A DNA stretch of 64,000 nucleotides from Betaproteobacteria bacterium (GCA_009781175.1 WQYQ01000017.1:1-64000), one strand, 5' to 3'; numbered from the stretch's first letter, positions 9,717 through 19,568 are shown. Numbers and translations: made by a program. Notes: generated by a model from the letters alone, not told the origin.

Positions 9717-12083
9717 TCAAGCCTTGCGATGCTCGGCAAGCCGCATCCAGGTGTCGATCACGGTGTCCGGGTTCAGGGAAATCGATTGAATCCCTTGATC
9801 CATCAGCCATTCGGCAAAATCCGGATGGTCCGACGGCCCCTGCCCGCAGATGCCGACATACTTGCCGGCTGCATTGGCTTCGTCGATGGCCATTTTCAAA
9901 AGCTTCTTGACGGCCGGATCGCGCTCGTCGAAAGCATGCGCGACGAGACCGGAATCGCGGTCGAGGCCCAGGCTCAACTGTGTCAGATCATTCGAGCCGA
10001 TCGAGAAACCATCGAAGTATTCGAGGAACTCCTTGGCGAGCAAGGCGTTCGACGGAATCTCGCACATCATGATTAGCTTCAGCCCGTTCTCGCCACGGCG
10101 CAGCCCGTTCTCGGCCAGTAAATCGACGACTGCGGCCGCTTCGCCCGTGGTGCGCACAAAGGGAACCATCAGTTGCACGTTCGTGAGCCCCATGTCGTCA
10201 CGCACGCGGCGCATCGCGATGCATTCAAGTTCGAAGCACTCGCGGAAGCTGTGCGCAATGTAGCGTGAGGCCCCGCGGAAGCCGAGCATTGGGTTTTCTT
10301 CCTCGGGCTCGTAGATTTCGCCGCCGAGCAGCTTGCGGTATTCGTTCGACTTGAAGTCGGACAGCCGCACGATAACGGGCTTTGGCCAGAACGAGGCGGC
10401 AATCGTCGCGACGCCTTCGGCAAGCTTTTCGATGAAGAATTGACGCGGCGTTGGATAGCCCCGTGCGCGGCGCTGGACCTCCTCGCGCAGACTCGCCGGC
10501 ACGTGGTCAACATCCAGAATCGCTTTCGGATGAATTCCGATCATATTATTGATGACGAATTCCAGGCGCGCCAAGCCAACGCCCGCATTCGGAATCTGCG
10601 AAAACTCGAAGGCAAGCTCCGGGTTGCCGACGTTCATCATCACCTTGAGCGGCAAATCGGGCAGATGTCCCATGTCGCGCGTGACGATTTCAAAGTCGAG
10701 GCGGCCACGATAGACATGCCCTGTATCGCCTTCCGCGCAGCATACCGTCACCGAATCGCCTTCGGTCAGGACTTCGGTTGCGTCGCCGCAGCCGACGATC
10801 GCCGGGATGCCGAGTTCGCGCGCGATGATCGCCGCATGGCAGGTGCGCCCGCCGCGATTGGTTACGATCGCCGCGGCGCGCTTCATGACCGGCTCCCAGT
10901 TCGGATCGGTCATGTCGGTGACAAGAATGTCGCCCTCCTGGACGCGGCTCATCTGTGAAGCGTCGCCCACAATGCGCACGGCTCCCGCGCCGATTTTCTG
11001 GCCAATCGCCCGCCCGGAGCACAGCACTTTGCTGTGTTGCTTCATGCGGTATTTTTCGACGACCGAGGCCGACGCCTGTGACTGCACGGTTTCCGGGCGC
11101 GCTTGCAGGACGTAAATTTTCCCGTCGCGGCCGTCCTTGCCCCACTCGATATCCATTGGGCGGCCATAGTGCTTCTCGATAATCAAGGCAAAGCGCGCAA
11201 GCTCCAGAACGTCGGCATCCTTGATCGAGAACTGGTGACGATCGGCTTCCCCGACATCCTCGGTGCGTACCGAGCGGCCCACTTCGCGTTTGTCCGCGAA
11301 AACCATCTTGATGAGTTTCGAGCCGAGCGCGCGACGAATGATCGCCGGTTTGCCGGCTTCGAGCATCTGTTTGTGGACATAGAACTCGTCCGGGTTGACC
11401 GCCCCCTGAACGACAGTTTCACCCAACCCGTATGAGGCGGTGATAAAGACCGCATCCTTGAAGCCGGATTCGGTATCCAGCGTAAACATCACGCCCGACG
11501 CACCCAGGTCGGAACGTACCATGCGCTGCACGCCGGCCGACAAAGCGACTTCCGCATGCACGAAGCCTTTATGCACGCGATAGGCGATCGCGCGGTCGTT
11601 ATACAGCGATGCGAAAACCTCCTTCATCGCATGCAGGATATTTTCGAAGCCTTCCACATTGAGGAAAGTTTCCTGCTGTCCCGCAAACGAAGCGTCGGGC
11701 AAATCTTCCGCCGTCGCTGAAGAGCGAACCGCGAATGAACCCTCCCCTATCGCGATCTGTTCGTAGTGGCGCTTAATCTCAACTTCGAGCTGGGGTGGAA
11801 AAGGCGTAGCGACGATCCAGGCGCGAATCTGCGTGCCGATACGCGCGAGCGCTTCAACGTCATCGACATCGAGCGTATCGAGTGCGGCATTGATCCGGCC
11901 CGCCAAACCCTCGTGGGCGAGAAATTCACGAAAGGCATCGGCGGTGGTCGCGAATCCCCCCGGCACGCGCACACCTGTAGCAGCTAATTGACTGATCATT
12001 TCGCCGAGCGACGCATTTTTACCGCCGACCTGTGCAACATCGGTCATGCGCAACTCTTCGAAAGGAATTACGTAACGTGTCAT
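9717..12083 (-). CDS. ppsA: Phosphoenolpyruvate synthase
   Basis: This 788-aa enzyme makes PEP from pyruvate and ATP with AMP and Pi as co-products (gluconeogenesis). The N-terminal ATP-binding domain includes '[15 protein letters not shown]' and '[22 protein letters not shown]'. The phosphohistidine domain has the swivelling H416 in '[15 protein letters not shown]', and the C-terminal barrel has the catalytic C746 in '[11 protein letters not shown]'. The length matches the family. It is divergent from its regulator ppsR across 73 bases. Confidence 0.98.
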   Translation of the reverse strand: MTRYVIPFEELRMTDVAQVGGKNASLGEMISQLAATGVRVPGGFATTADAFREFLAHEGLAGRINAALDTLDVDDVEALARIGTQIRAWIVATPFPPQLEVEIKRHYEQIAIGEGSFAVRSSATAEDLPDASFAGQQETFLNVEGFENILHAMKEVFASLYNDRAIAYRVHKGFVHAEVALSAGVQRMVRSDLGASGVMFTLDTESGFKDAVFITASYGLGETVVQGAVNPDEFYVHKQMLEAGKPAIIRRALGSKLIKMVFADKREVGRSVRTEDVGEADRHQFSIKDADVLELARFALIIEKHYGRPMDIEWGKDGRDGKIYVLQARPETVQSQASASVVEKYRMKQHSKVLCSGRAIGQKIGAGAVRIVGDASQMSRVQEGDILVTDMTDPNWEPVMKRAAAIVTNRGGRTCHAAIIARELGIPAIVGCGDATEVLTEGDSVTVCCAEGDTGHVYRGRLDFEIVTRDMGHLPDLPLKVMMNVGNPELAFEFSQIPNAGVGLARLEFVINNMIGIHPKAILDVDHVPASLREEVQRRARGYPTPRQFFIEKLAEGVATIAASFWPKPVIVRLSDFKSNEYRKLLGGEIYEPEEENPMLGFRGASRYIAHSFRECFELECIAMRRVRDDMGLTNVQLMVPFVRTTGEAAAVVDLLAENGLRRGENGLKLIMMCEIPSNALLAKEFLEYFDGFSIGSNDLTQLSLGLDRDSGLVAHAFDERDPAVKKLLKMAIDEANAAGKYVGICGQGPSDHPDFAEWLMDQGIQSISLNPDTVIDTWMRLAEHRKA

Positions 12084-12156
12084 GGCAAAATCCCCTCGTG
12101 AAGCATTTTCATAGAAATAAAGGCGCTATTCTAAGGAGCATTGCCGCATCACCGCA

Positions 12157-13044
12157 TTGCAGCTATCCCTGATAGAACCTGTTCATAGAACGGACGATAA
12201 ATTGAACAATTCCCACACCAATCGCCTTCAACGCAGCGTGTTCTATGTGTCGGACGGCACCGGAATCACCGCGGAAACGCTTGGCCACAGCCTGTTGTCG
12301 CAATTTCCGGACTTGCGTTGCCGCCATATTCGAATGCCGTTCATCGACTCCGAAGAAAAGGCGAAAGATACTGTTTTTCGCATCAATGATATCGGTCATC
12401 GCAGCCGACTTCGCCCGATTGTTTTCTCTACTTTGGTGAATCAGGTCCTCAGCGACATTCTACGGCTCGCCGATGCGCATTTTGTCGACTTGTTTCAGAC
12501 TTTCGTTGAACCTCTTGAGCAAGAACTCGGGCAAAAATCGGCGCATACGGTTGGCAGTTCGCATGGCATGTCGGATTCGACGAGCTATACGCAGCGGATG
12601 GATGCGATCAATTTCACGCTTTCGCACGACGACGGCGTTTCGCATGAAAACCTCGAAAACGCCGATGTGATTCTCGTCGGCGTTTCGCGCTCGGGTAAAA
12701 CGCCGACGAGTCTTTATCTCGCCATGCAGTTTGGCGTGCGTGCCGCGAACTATCCATTGATTCCTGAAGATTTCGAACGCAACCGCCTGCCGCAAGAGCT
12801 TTCACGGCACCGGAACAAACTATTCGGCTTGAACATCACGCCCGAACGGCTTTCTCAGATTCGCCAGGAACGCCGACCGAATAGCGTTTATGCTTCGCTC
12901 GATAATTGCCGCTACGAAATCGATGCCGCGCAGCGTCTGATGCGCCGGGAAGGCATTCCATTCCTCGATTCCACCTCGCGCTCGATCGAAGAAATCTCGG
13001 CGAAAATCATGCAGGAAGTGCGCCTCGACAAGAGCGGATTTTGA
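12157..13044 (+). CDS. ppsR: PEP synthase regulatory protein (bifunctional kinase/pyrophosphorylase)
   Basis: PpsR inactivates PEP synthase by ADP-dependent phosphorylation and reactivates it by Pi-dependent phosphorolysis. '[19 protein letters not shown]' begins the conserved domain. The P-loop '[11 protein letters not shown]' lies at about 175-185, followed by '[10 protein letters not shown]'. The start is uncertain: no ATG exists before the conserved region, so TTG at 12157 or TTG at 12202 are both possible. AAGGAG at 12133-12138 is followed by an out-of-frame TTG. Divergence from ppsA supports the pairing. Confidence 0.92.
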   Translation: MQLSLIEPVHRTDDKLNNSHTNRLQRSVFYVSDGTGITAETLGHSLLSQFPDLRCRHIRMPFIDSEEKAKDTVFRINDIGHRSRLRPIVFSTLVNQVLSDILRLADAHFVDLFQTFVEPLEQELGQKSAHTVGSSHGMSDSTSYTQRMDAINFTLSHDDGVSHENLENADVILVGVSRSGKTPTSLYLAMQFGVRAANYPLIPEDFERNRLPQELSRHRNKLFGLNITPERLSQIRQERRPNSVYASLDNCRYEIDAAQRLMRREGIPFLDSTSRSIEEISAKIMQEVRLDKSGF

Positions 13045-13152
13045 TTTTTCAGACGCTGATTCGAAGATTTTGCCAGCGCTTACGAGCCAGACTGCGCAAT
13101 ACAGAGGAAGCGCGAGCGGGACGCGCGCCCCGCTCCATCGCCTCATTTCACA

Positions 13153-14475
13153 TCACACAACAAACGTGCCTTGCCACACGTTTTGTAGGCTGCTCAGGTC
13201 AGGGGAGCAACGCAGGAGCGCTTGCGATTCACGATCAACGGATGCGATCGCGCTCGCAATATCTTTCAAACCGCTGCCCGTCGAGATCAGGGCTACGCGC
13301 TCGCCTTGTTCGATCTGGCCGCTCGCGACGGCACATACAAGCCCCGCATAGGCCGCCGCCGCAGCTGGTTCGGCAAACACGCCACTGCCGCGCGCCAACG
13401 TTGGGATCGCTTCCAGGATTTCGTCATCGCTGACTCGGATGAAAGCGCCGCCGGTAGAACGAACCGCCGCCATGGCCTTCAGGCGATCTTGCGGCAGCCC
13501 CGCCATCAAACTATCGGCAATGCCATGCGTGTGGATAGGCGGGGCGGTGTAGACGTCCGCGCCAGTTTTCCAAGCCTGGTACAGATAATCGCTGCCCTCG
13601 GCTTGCACGCCGAACAGTTTCGGCATCTGTTCGATCCAACCCAAGGCCAGCATATCCTGCAAGCCCTTATGCACCGCGCCCAGAATACAGCCGTCGCCTG
13701 CACCGACGATGATGCTGTCCACCACATCGCCGGCCTGGGCAACCTGTTCCATGATTTCATAAACGACGGTTTTCTTCCCTTCGGTCATGTAAGGATTGAA
13801 ACCGGTGCTGCGGTTGTACCATCCGAAATACCGGCTCGCCTCCAGGCATAGATCGAAAGCCTGATCGTAGGAGCCGTCGACGAGCACGGTAATCGCTCCA
13901 AATACCCGCAATTGCGCAATCTTGGCCGGAAGAATGGAGGCCGGCACAAAAATGACCGGTTTCATTCCCAGACCCGCGCTCATCCCGGCCAAGGCGGCCG
14001 CGGCGTTGCCGGTGCTGGCGGTCGTAATTGTGTCGAACCCGGCCGAAAGGGCCATCGCCACGGCCAGCGCGCTGGCCCGGTCTTTTAGCGATCCGGTAGG
14101 TTGCCGCCCTTCATCCTTGACCCATAGCCGTTGGAGCCCCAAGGCGCCCGCGAGGCCCGGCACATCGTACAAGGGTGTCGCACCGACATGGGGCAAGGGC
14201 AGACACGTATTGTCCCGCAGCGGCAATAGCGCGCTATAGCGCCACATGCCCGCTCCATCCAGTCTGTGTGGATTCCGCTCGATATTCGCTCGGATCCGAG
14301 CGTAGTCATAGACGACATCCAGAATTCCTTCGTCGCCATGATGCGGACAGACATAGCCGACCCGGCCGGACGGGTAAAGCTTGCCGCAGACCAGGCAACG
14401 CAAACCGACCACATGCTCAGGAAGCTTCACCGCGGGACCTGTTTCCGTCATCGAGTCAAAGTTCAATAGGCCCAT
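13153..14475 (-). CDS. Threonine-synthase-like PLP enzyme (fold type II)
   Basis: This 440-aa protein belongs to the ThrC/tryptophan-synthase-beta fold. A small zinc-ribbon-like start has C27, C30 and C43 followed by 'PHHG' rather than the usual last Cys. The PLP lysine is K131 in 'PTGSLKDRAS'; 'STGNAAAALAG' follows and a phosphate loop lies near the end. ThrC acts on O-phosphohomoserine. The related archaeal cysteate synthase acts on O-phosphoserine, which is also the substrate of the SbnA-type enzyme in this operon, so a non-threonine substrate is likely here. It is the last gene of a six-gene operon, 6 bases after ridA. A housekeeping thrC is presumably elsewhere. The reaction is unproven. 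Confidence 0.75.
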   Translation of the reverse strand: MGLLNFDSMTETGPAVKLPEHVVGLRCLVCGKLYPSGRVGYVCPHHGDEGILDVVYDYARIRANIERNPHRLDGAGMWRYSALLPLRDNTCLPLPHVGATPLYDVPGLAGALGLQRLWVKDEGRQPTGSLKDRASALAVAMALSAGFDTITTASTGNAAAALAGMSAGLGMKPVIFVPASILPAKIAQLRVFGAITVLVDGSYDQAFDLCLEASRYFGWYNRSTGFNPYMTEGKKTVVYEIMEQVAQAGDVVDSIIVGAGDGCILGAVHKGLQDMLALGWIEQMPKLFGVQAEGSDYLYQAWKTGADVYTAPPIHTHGIADSLMAGLPQDRLKAMAAVRSTGGAFIRVSDDEILEAIPTLARGSGVFAEPAAAAAYAGLVCAVASGQIEQGERVALISTGSGLKDIASAIASVDRESQALLRCSPDLSSLQNVWQGTFVV

Positions 14476-14481
14476 TTAGTC

Positions 14482-14868
14482 TTAGTCCGCCAGCGCCATG
14501 ATTGCTTCGACTGCGACTTGGGTCGAACGCGGCAGTGCGGCCGCGCCTACAACCGCCCGCGCCGGATAAGGCGCTACGAAGCGCTGCTCCATAATCTGAT
14601 TGATCAGCGGGAAATTCGCCAGGTCGGTCAGATAGACAGTGAGTTTGACGATACGGTTCAAATCGCCGCCAGCGCTGGATGCCACGGCGCTGAGGTTGTC
14701 AAACACCTGCCGGATTTCCATCTCAATGCCGCCTTCGGCCACCGTCATCGTCTGCGGAACCAGGGGTGCCTGGGCGGAAAGATAGACGGTGTTTCCGGCG
14801 CGAATGGCTTGCGAATACGTACCGATGGCTTTCGGTGCCTGATCCGTGTGAATAGCGACTTTCTTCAT
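14482..14868 (-). CDS. ridA: RidA family enamine/imine deaminase
   Basis: This 128-aa protein hydrolyses reactive enamines and imines such as 2-aminoacrylate to ketoacids. 'APKAIGTYSQAI' near the start and 'YPARAVVGAAALPRS' (catalytic Arg) match the family, as does the terminal 'VAVEAIMALAD'. It sits between an FAD amine oxidoreductase and a fold-type II PLP enzyme. Both classes can release imines or enamines, so it probably clears their products. AAGGAA precedes the start. Confidence 0.93.
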   Translation of the reverse strand: MKKVAIHTDQAPKAIGTYSQAIRAGNTVYLSAQAPLVPQTMTVAEGGIEMEIRQVFDNLSAVASSAGGDLNRIVKLTVYLTDLANFPLINQIMEQRFVAPYPARAVVGAAALPRSTQVAVEAIMALAD

Positions 14869-14912
14869 GAAACATTCCTTGCTTAATCAATTGAGTAACA
14901 GATGGAAGCGAG

Positions 14913-16076
14913 CTATGCCGCGTAGACTTGCGTGCTTGCGGCTGTGCTTGGACTGGTATGAAAACGCTGCGGCGACAGATTGGACGGTGTGACTCCGAAT
15001 GCCGCCAGATTGGCGGGCAGATGATTGTCGAGCATCAGACTCTTGCAGCACAGCGCCATCGCGGGCGCGGTTTGAATGCCGTAGCCGCCCTGCCCCGCGA
15101 GCCAGAAAAAGCCCTCCGCATCCGGCGCCCAGCCCGCCACCGGCGTGCGGTCCGCGCTGAAGGTGCGCAATCCCGCCCATTTGCTGAGAATGCGCTTGAC
15201 CGGCAGAGTCGTCATGCGCTCGACACGGTCGGCGATCACCGCCACGTCGTATTCTTCCGGCGCGACGTCGCACGCTTCCACGGGCGTCTCATCGCAGGGC
15301 GATGCGAGCAGGCAGCCGGCATCCGGTTTCACATAAAAGGATTCCGCAATGTCGCCGAAATACGGCCAGCGCGCCGTCTCATCGGGCGCATCGAACGTGA
15401 TGGCCGTGCGCCGCAGCGGCGTCAAACCGATCGGCCTGACGCCGGCCGCCTCGGCTACCGCGTCGCACCATGCGCCGGCGGCATTGACCAGATAGGGCGT
15501 CTCGATCGTTCCCGTCGTGGTTTGCACATGCCAGATACCCTGGCGACGGCGTGCGCTAATCAATCCGGTGTCGACCCGCAGAACGCCGCCGCAGCGCCGG
15601 AAACCACGCAGAAAACCTTGATGGATCGCATTGACGTCGAGATCCTGCGCATCGGGCTCCCATGCGCCCGCCACCCATATCTCCCGCCGCAGGCAAGGCA
15701 GCAGCTTGTGCAGATCGCCGGCATCCAGCCATTTGGCCGTCTTGACCATTTGGGAAACGGTGTCGAAATGCGCCGACAATTTGGGCAGGCTGGCTTCCGT
15801 CGCCATGAACAATGCGCCGCGCGGCTGCACCAATGGCGTGTCGGAAAAACCTTCGGGCGGGTTCTCGTAGAACGCGCGGCTGCCGAGCGTCAGCGCGCGC
15901 ACCGTTGCGCCGCCATAGGTTTCGAGGAAGATCGCCGCCGAGCGTCCGGTCGAGTGATAGTCGGGATGCGCTTCCCGCTCCAACAAGATGACATCGCCCT
16001 GCAAAGCCAGCTCGTATGCCGCCGACGCGCCGGCGATTCCAGCCCCGACAACGAGGAAATCACATTTCTTAATCAT
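14913..16076 (-). CDS. FAD-dependent amino acid/amine oxidoreductase (DAO family)
   Basis: The start at 16076 (387 aa, 'MIKKCDFLVVG') begins right at the FAD-binding strand; an upstream extension to 16121 has no support. The Rossmann motif is 'VVGAGIAGASAAYEL' (9-23), with 'LLEREAHPDYHSTGRSAA' following. Near the C-terminus 'WAGLRTFSADRTPVAGW' and 'WLAGQGGYGIQTAPAM' are typical of DadA/glycine-oxidase/opine-oxidase-type enzymes. Such enzymes oxidise a C-N bond of an amino or N-substituted amino acid to an imine, fitting with the adjacent ridA. The substrate is unknown. It follows the transporter gene by 45 bases. Confidence 0.8.
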   Translation of the reverse strand: MIKKCDFLVVGAGIAGASAAYELALQGDVILLEREAHPDYHSTGRSAAIFLETYGGATVRALTLGSRAFYENPPEGFSDTPLVQPRGALFMATEASLPKLSAHFDTVSQMVKTAKWLDAGDLHKLLPCLRREIWVAGAWEPDAQDLDVNAIHQGFLRGFRRCGGVLRVDTGLISARRRQGIWHVQTTTGTIETPYLVNAAGAWCDAVAEAAGVRPIGLTPLRRTAITFDAPDETARWPYFGDIAESFYVKPDAGCLLASPCDETPVEACDVAPEEYDVAVIADRVERMTTLPVKRILSKWAGLRTFSADRTPVAGWAPDAEGFFWLAGQGGYGIQTAPAMALCCKSLMLDNHLPANLAAFGVTPSNLSPQRFHTSPSTAASTQVYAA

Positions 16077-16121
16077 GAAAAATTGTCCAGTATTGCGAGG
16101 AATGTAGGTTTCTAGCGGCAC

Positions 16122-17327
16122 TCATCGGGTAGCGGGGACTACACGGCGCCACGGCAGCTCTCCGAACAGCAGCCAGTCGGCCGCCACCCCCAAGGCCAAA
16201 CCCCAAAAGGCGGCCCCAATGCCGAAGAACGAGACCCCCGATGCAGTCACCAAAAATGTGATCAACGCGGGCTCACGCTTACGTTCGTTGGAGAGCGCCA
16301 GGCCAAGCCCATTGGCGAGTGAACTGAACAAGGCCAGGCCTGCCAGCGAGGCGATCAGCGCACTGGGCAAGGACGAGAACAGGCCCGCGATCGTGGCACC
16401 GAAGGAACCAATCAGCAGATAAAACGCCGCGCATGACACACCCGCGATATAGCGCCGTCCCGCTTGCGGATGCGCTTCCTCGCCGGTACAGATAGCTGCT
16501 GTAATCGCCGCCAGATTGATGCCGTGCGCCCCGAATGGTGCGAGCAGCAGCGATACCAGCCCAGTGGTAGTGATCAACGGATTGATCGGTGTGGCATAAC
16601 CGAAGGTGCGCAACACGGCAATGCCCGGGGCGTTTTGTGATGCCATCGTGACAAAGCAGAGCGGTATTCCCAGACCAATGATGGCCGGAAGCGAAAGCTG
16701 CGGCGACGTCCAGACCGGGATCGCCAGCGAGGCGGAGAAATGCTCAAAATTCAGTTTCCCCAGGCCGGAAGCCACGGCGAATGCGACCGCGAGCGTGGCA
16801 ACGATCGCATAGCGCGGCCACCAGCGCCGCCCGATCAGATACACCACCACCATCGGCAATACCAGGGCCGGCAGTTGTTCGAGCGAGGAAAACACGCCAA
16901 TGCCAAAACGGAACAAGATACCCGCCAGCATTGCGGCGATCACGCCGACAGGTAACCGCTCCATGATGCGCGAAAAAAGACCGGTTACACCTAGTAGCGT
17001 AATCAGCAGCGCCGAAAACAAGTACGCCCCCACCGCTTCGGCATAACTGTACTGTGCCAGGCTGGTGACCAGCAGCGCGGCGCCGGGAGTGGACCAGGCC
17101 GTGATGACAGGGGCGCGGTAGCGGATGCTGAGATACATACCTGTGATACCGCTGCCAATCGAGATCGCCCAAATCCAGGACGAAAGCTGGGCAGGCGTCA
17201 AGTGGCCTCCCTGAGCTGCCTGGAACACAATGACCAAGGGGCCGGCATACGAGACGATGACCGCAATCAGCCCGGTGACGAGAGCGGACGCGGAAAAGTC
17301 CTGCATGAAGGATTTCAAGTGGCTCAT
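16122..17327 (-). CDS. BenE-family membrane transporter
   Basis: This 401-aa integral membrane protein is hydrophobic throughout, with about a dozen predicted helices. It resembles the benzoate/H+ symporter BenE family ('YAGPLVIVFQAAQ', 'WAISIGSGITGMYLSIRYR', 'AWSTPGAALL', 'GINLAAITAAICTGEEAHP'). The family name comes from benzoate uptake, but many members have unknown substrates. Its place inside an operon for diaminopropionate-type amino acid chemistry suggests an amino-acid-like substrate, with import or export unresolved. No aromatic catabolism gene is nearby. Confidence 0.82.
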   Translation of the reverse strand: MSHLKSFMQDFSASALVTGLIAVIVSYAGPLVIVFQAAQGGHLTPAQLSSWIWAISIGSGITGMYLSIRYRAPVITAWSTPGAALLVTSLAQYSYAEAVGAYLFSALLITLLGVTGLFSRIMERLPVGVIAAMLAGILFRFGIGVFSSLEQLPALVLPMVVVYLIGRRWWPRYAIVATLAVAFAVASGLGKLNFEHFSASLAIPVWTSPQLSLPAIIGLGIPLCFVTMASQNAPGIAVLRTFGYATPINPLITTTGLVSLLLAPFGAHGINLAAITAAICTGEEAHPQAGRRYIAGVSCAAFYLLIGSFGATIAGLFSSLPSALIASLAGLALFSSLANGLGLALSNERKREPALITFLVTASGVSFFGIGAAFWGLALGVAADWLLFGELPWRRVVPATR

Positions 17328-17373
17328 AGGCGAGATCTAACAACGAGAGAATGGGCGCCCTGCCCGGCCCGTC

Positions 17374-18384
17374 TCAGGCAACATAGGGCGTCGGAAAAAA
17401 GTCGGGGATGGCGTGCAATTGCGCTGGATCGAGCGACTCGAGAATGGCGCGCGCCACGGCCAAGTCGAGCACGCCCATGCCGAAAGGAGAAAAGATGCGC
17501 GCCCGCATGTGATCCGGCTTGAACCAGCCGCGAATCAACGCGGCGGCATTGCCGGCGACAAAGTCACGCGTGCCGACTATTTGTTCCGTCAGATGCAGGG
17601 ATGTTTGCGCCTTGAGGCAATGATCGACATCGTCGACAACGTTTTGCGCGGCGAGAATCACCTCGGGAGCCAGATCACGCAGCGACAGGTGCAGGACTGT
17701 CGGCGCATGGCGGAACCACTCCGGATCGAGCACATAAGGCGTGCCAGCCGAAGTGGCGAACAGCACGAGGTCCGACTGTGGAATTGCGTCGGCCAATTGC
17801 GCAAGGCCCGTCTCCACGCCCAGCTTGGTTCTGCATTTATCGGCAAACCGGCTGGCGCGCGCAGGCGAGGTATCGACCAGACTCATGTGCGAGATCGTCC
17901 AGCCGAGTTTCCGCAGCAATTCTATGCTTTGGTAAGCGATCAAGCCGCAACCGACTACGGTGAGATGTCGGATCTGATTTGGCGTCGGGTGCAGATGGCG
18001 TGCTCCCACCACGGCCGCCGCAGCCGTGCGCGCGGCGCTGATAACTGAACCTTCGAGGCAGGCGCGCGGATATCCGGTCTGGCGGTCATTGACGATCAAC
18101 ACGGCAGAGGCGCGGTCCAATCCGGCACCGATGTTGGCCGGGAAGCTGGAGATCCATTTGATGCCGGCCAGGGGCGTGTCGTCTTCGAGCGAAGCCGGCA
18201 AGGCGATGATGCGATTGGTTTGGTCATGCGGAAAGCGTAGAAAATAACTGTCCGGATTGATTGCTTTTTTATCGGAGTGCAGCAAATAGGTTTGTTCGAC
18301 CAGTTCGACAAGATCGCCAGGATGCTTGAGAAGCCAGTCCTTGATTTGCGAGGCGCCGATGACGTGAAAATCAGGAATCGACAT
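17374..18384 (-). CDS. sbnB: SbnB-like 2,3-diaminopropionate biosynthesis dehydrogenase
   Basis: This 336-aa member of the ornithine cyclodeaminase/mu-crystallin family starts at 18384 ('MSIPDFHVIG'); a longer open frame to 18675 overlaps the upstream gene. SbnB oxidises N-(1-amino-1-carboxyl-2-ethyl)glutamate with NAD+, releasing 2-oxoglutarate and L-2,3-diaminopropionate. SbnB-type landmarks are 'NPDSYFLRFP' (43-52), 'RIIALPAS', 'GIKWISSFPANI' (74-85), 'SAVLIVNDRQTGYP' and the NAD loop 'VVGCGLIAYQSIELL' (143-157). It lies directly after the SbnA-like gene, the pairing known from staphyloferrin B and other diaminopropionate pathways. Ornithine cyclodeaminase itself fits less well. Confidence 0.87.
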   Translation of the reverse strand: MSIPDFHVIGASQIKDWLLKHPGDLVELVEQTYLLHSDKKAINPDSYFLRFPHDQTNRIIALPASLEDDTPLAGIKWISSFPANIGAGLDRASAVLIVNDRQTGYPRACLEGSVISAARTAAAAVVGARHLHPTPNQIRHLTVVGCGLIAYQSIELLRKLGWTISHMSLVDTSPARASRFADKCRTKLGVETGLAQLADAIPQSDLVLFATSAGTPYVLDPEWFRHAPTVLHLSLRDLAPEVILAAQNVVDDVDHCLKAQTSLHLTEQIVGTRDFVAGNAAALIRGWFKPDHMRARIFSPFGMGVLDLAVARAILESLDPAQLHAIPDFFPTPYVA

Positions 18385-18431
18385 GAAGCTGTTGTCCAAG
18401 GAAGGATGAAATTTGTGATACGTGCCGGCGT

Positions 18432-19424
18432 TCAAGCGTGAGCAGGCTCCAGCGCGGCTTCCGCGCGTCCCGGTAACGTATGCTCGAGTCCGGGGAAATG
18501 TTGTTCCACCCACTGCAGGTTGTAGACCGTGTCGATGTAGCGATCGCCCATGTCGGGCGATATCGCCACCACGCAAGCGTCGGAAGGAATCAGGTGGGCC
18601 ATTTTGGCGACGCCCGCCAGGACCGTTCCGCTCGAACCGCCAAGGAATAGACCACGCCGCGCTTGGCGGTGACACATCTCGACCGTCAGGCGTTCATCGA
18701 TCATGAGAATGTCGTCGTAGTCCGAATAGGTGCGGATGGCCGGCGGGTGGCTGGTGCCGAGGCCGGGAATATGCCGCTTGCCCGCGGGAAAGCCGAACGT
18801 GACGGATCCGACGCTGTCGACAGCAATGATTCGAGTTTCAGGCGAGTGTTGGCGCAGATAGCGGCTCACCCCCCCGAGCGTGCCCGTAGTGCCCGAGCCG
18901 ACGAAGACATAATCCGGCAGCGGAAACTGGCGTAGAATTTCAGGTCCCGTCGAAAAATAATGCGCTTCGACGTTATGGAGGTTTTCGTATTGGTTGGTCC
19001 ACACCAAGCGGGGGTCGTTCTGCATCATGGATTTAATCAAGGCGATGCGGCTACCCAGGAAACCGCCGTTATCGTCACGGTTACGCACCGTAATGAGCGT
19101 GGCGCCATAGGCCTGAATCAATTTGGCTGTCTGCGGCGAGATATTGGGGTCCGTGACGCAGATGAAGGGATAGCGTTTGACCGCGCACACCATGGCAAGC
19201 GCCAAACCGAGATTGCCCGACGAACTCTCGATGACCGACATTCCCGGCCTGAGTACGCCCTCAAACTCCAAACGATTAAGCATGCGCAATGCGGACTTGA
19301 TTTTGATTGACCCGGTCAGGGACAGCCCTTCAAGCTTGAGAAACAGCTTGCAATGGGAGAGCAGTTCCGGAATTTCGAGAAAGATGTCGCCGAAGACCAA
19401 GTCAAGAGGACTTTTGTAAATCAT
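18432..19424 (-). CDS. sbnA: SbnA-like O-phosphoserine-dependent synthase (2,3-diaminopropionate pathway)
   Basis: This 330-aa cysteine-synthase-fold protein starts at ATG 19424; GTG 19439 is an alternative. SbnA condenses O-phospho-L-serine with glutamate to give N-(1-amino-1-carboxyl-2-ethyl)glutamate. Features are 'LFLKLEGLSLTGSIKIKSA' with the PLP lysine K41, 'ESSSGNLGLALAM', 'ICVTDPNISPQTAKLI', and 'HYFSTGPEIL', which resembles SbnA rather than CysK or CysM. The glycine loop near the C-terminus is 'GLFLGGSSGTVLAG'. It is first in the operon, followed by sbnB, and divergent from the MocR regulator. A true cysteine synthase (cysM) is found at 42424-43326. Confidence 0.87.
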   Translation of the reverse strand: MIYKSPLDLVFGDIFLEIPELLSHCKLFLKLEGLSLTGSIKIKSALRMLNRLEFEGVLRPGMSVIESSSGNLGLALAMVCAVKRYPFICVTDPNISPQTAKLIQAYGATLITVRNRDDNGGFLGSRIALIKSMMQNDPRLVWTNQYENLHNVEAHYFSTGPEILRQFPLPDYVFVGSGTTGTLGGVSRYLRQHSPETRIIAVDSVGSVTFGFPAGKRHIPGLGTSHPPAIRTYSDYDDILMIDERLTVEMCHRQARRGLFLGGSSGTVLAGVAKMAHLIPSDACVVAISPDMGDRYIDTVYNLQWVEQHFPGLEHTLPGRAEAALEPAHA

Positions 19425-19515
19425 AGGGACTGTGCTCACTCATCAAAGAATAGGAATCGTGCATTTCTCAGACCTTCAATAAATGACATGGTAATGTTCC
19501 AAAAATCGAAGCAGA

Positions 19516-19547
19516 GATACAGACGGTAGCGATTTTCGCGATACAGA
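19516..19547. promoter_or_regulatory. Candidate MocR operator: direct repeat GATACAGA
   Basis: Two copies of GATACAGA (19516-19523 and 19540-19547) lie 24 bases apart in the 144-bp space between the sbnA-like operon and the divergent MocR gene. MocR/TauR/PdxR regulators often bind direct repeats in such intergenic regions. The assignment is by position and form only. Confidence 0.35.
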
Positions 19548-19568
19548 GCGCCCCTTGGAGACCAGTCC

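Noticed and set aside
13110-13135. GC-rich hairpin after ppsR as a terminator
   Set aside because: GAGCGGG/CCCGCTC can pair, but there is no T-run on either side.
14928-16115. 395-codon open frame antisense to the FAD oxidoreductase
   Set aside because: It is Arg/His-rich shadow coding opposite a clear FAD-binding enzyme.
17374-18675. Longer start for the SbnB-like gene
   Set aside because: The extra ~97 residues overlap the SbnA-like gene and have shadow composition; homologues start near MSIPDFHVIG.
18432-19424. Calling the SbnA-like gene a cysteine synthase
   Set aside because: It lacks CysK/CysM-specific motifs, has SbnA-type motifs, is followed by sbnB, and a true cysM exists at 42424.
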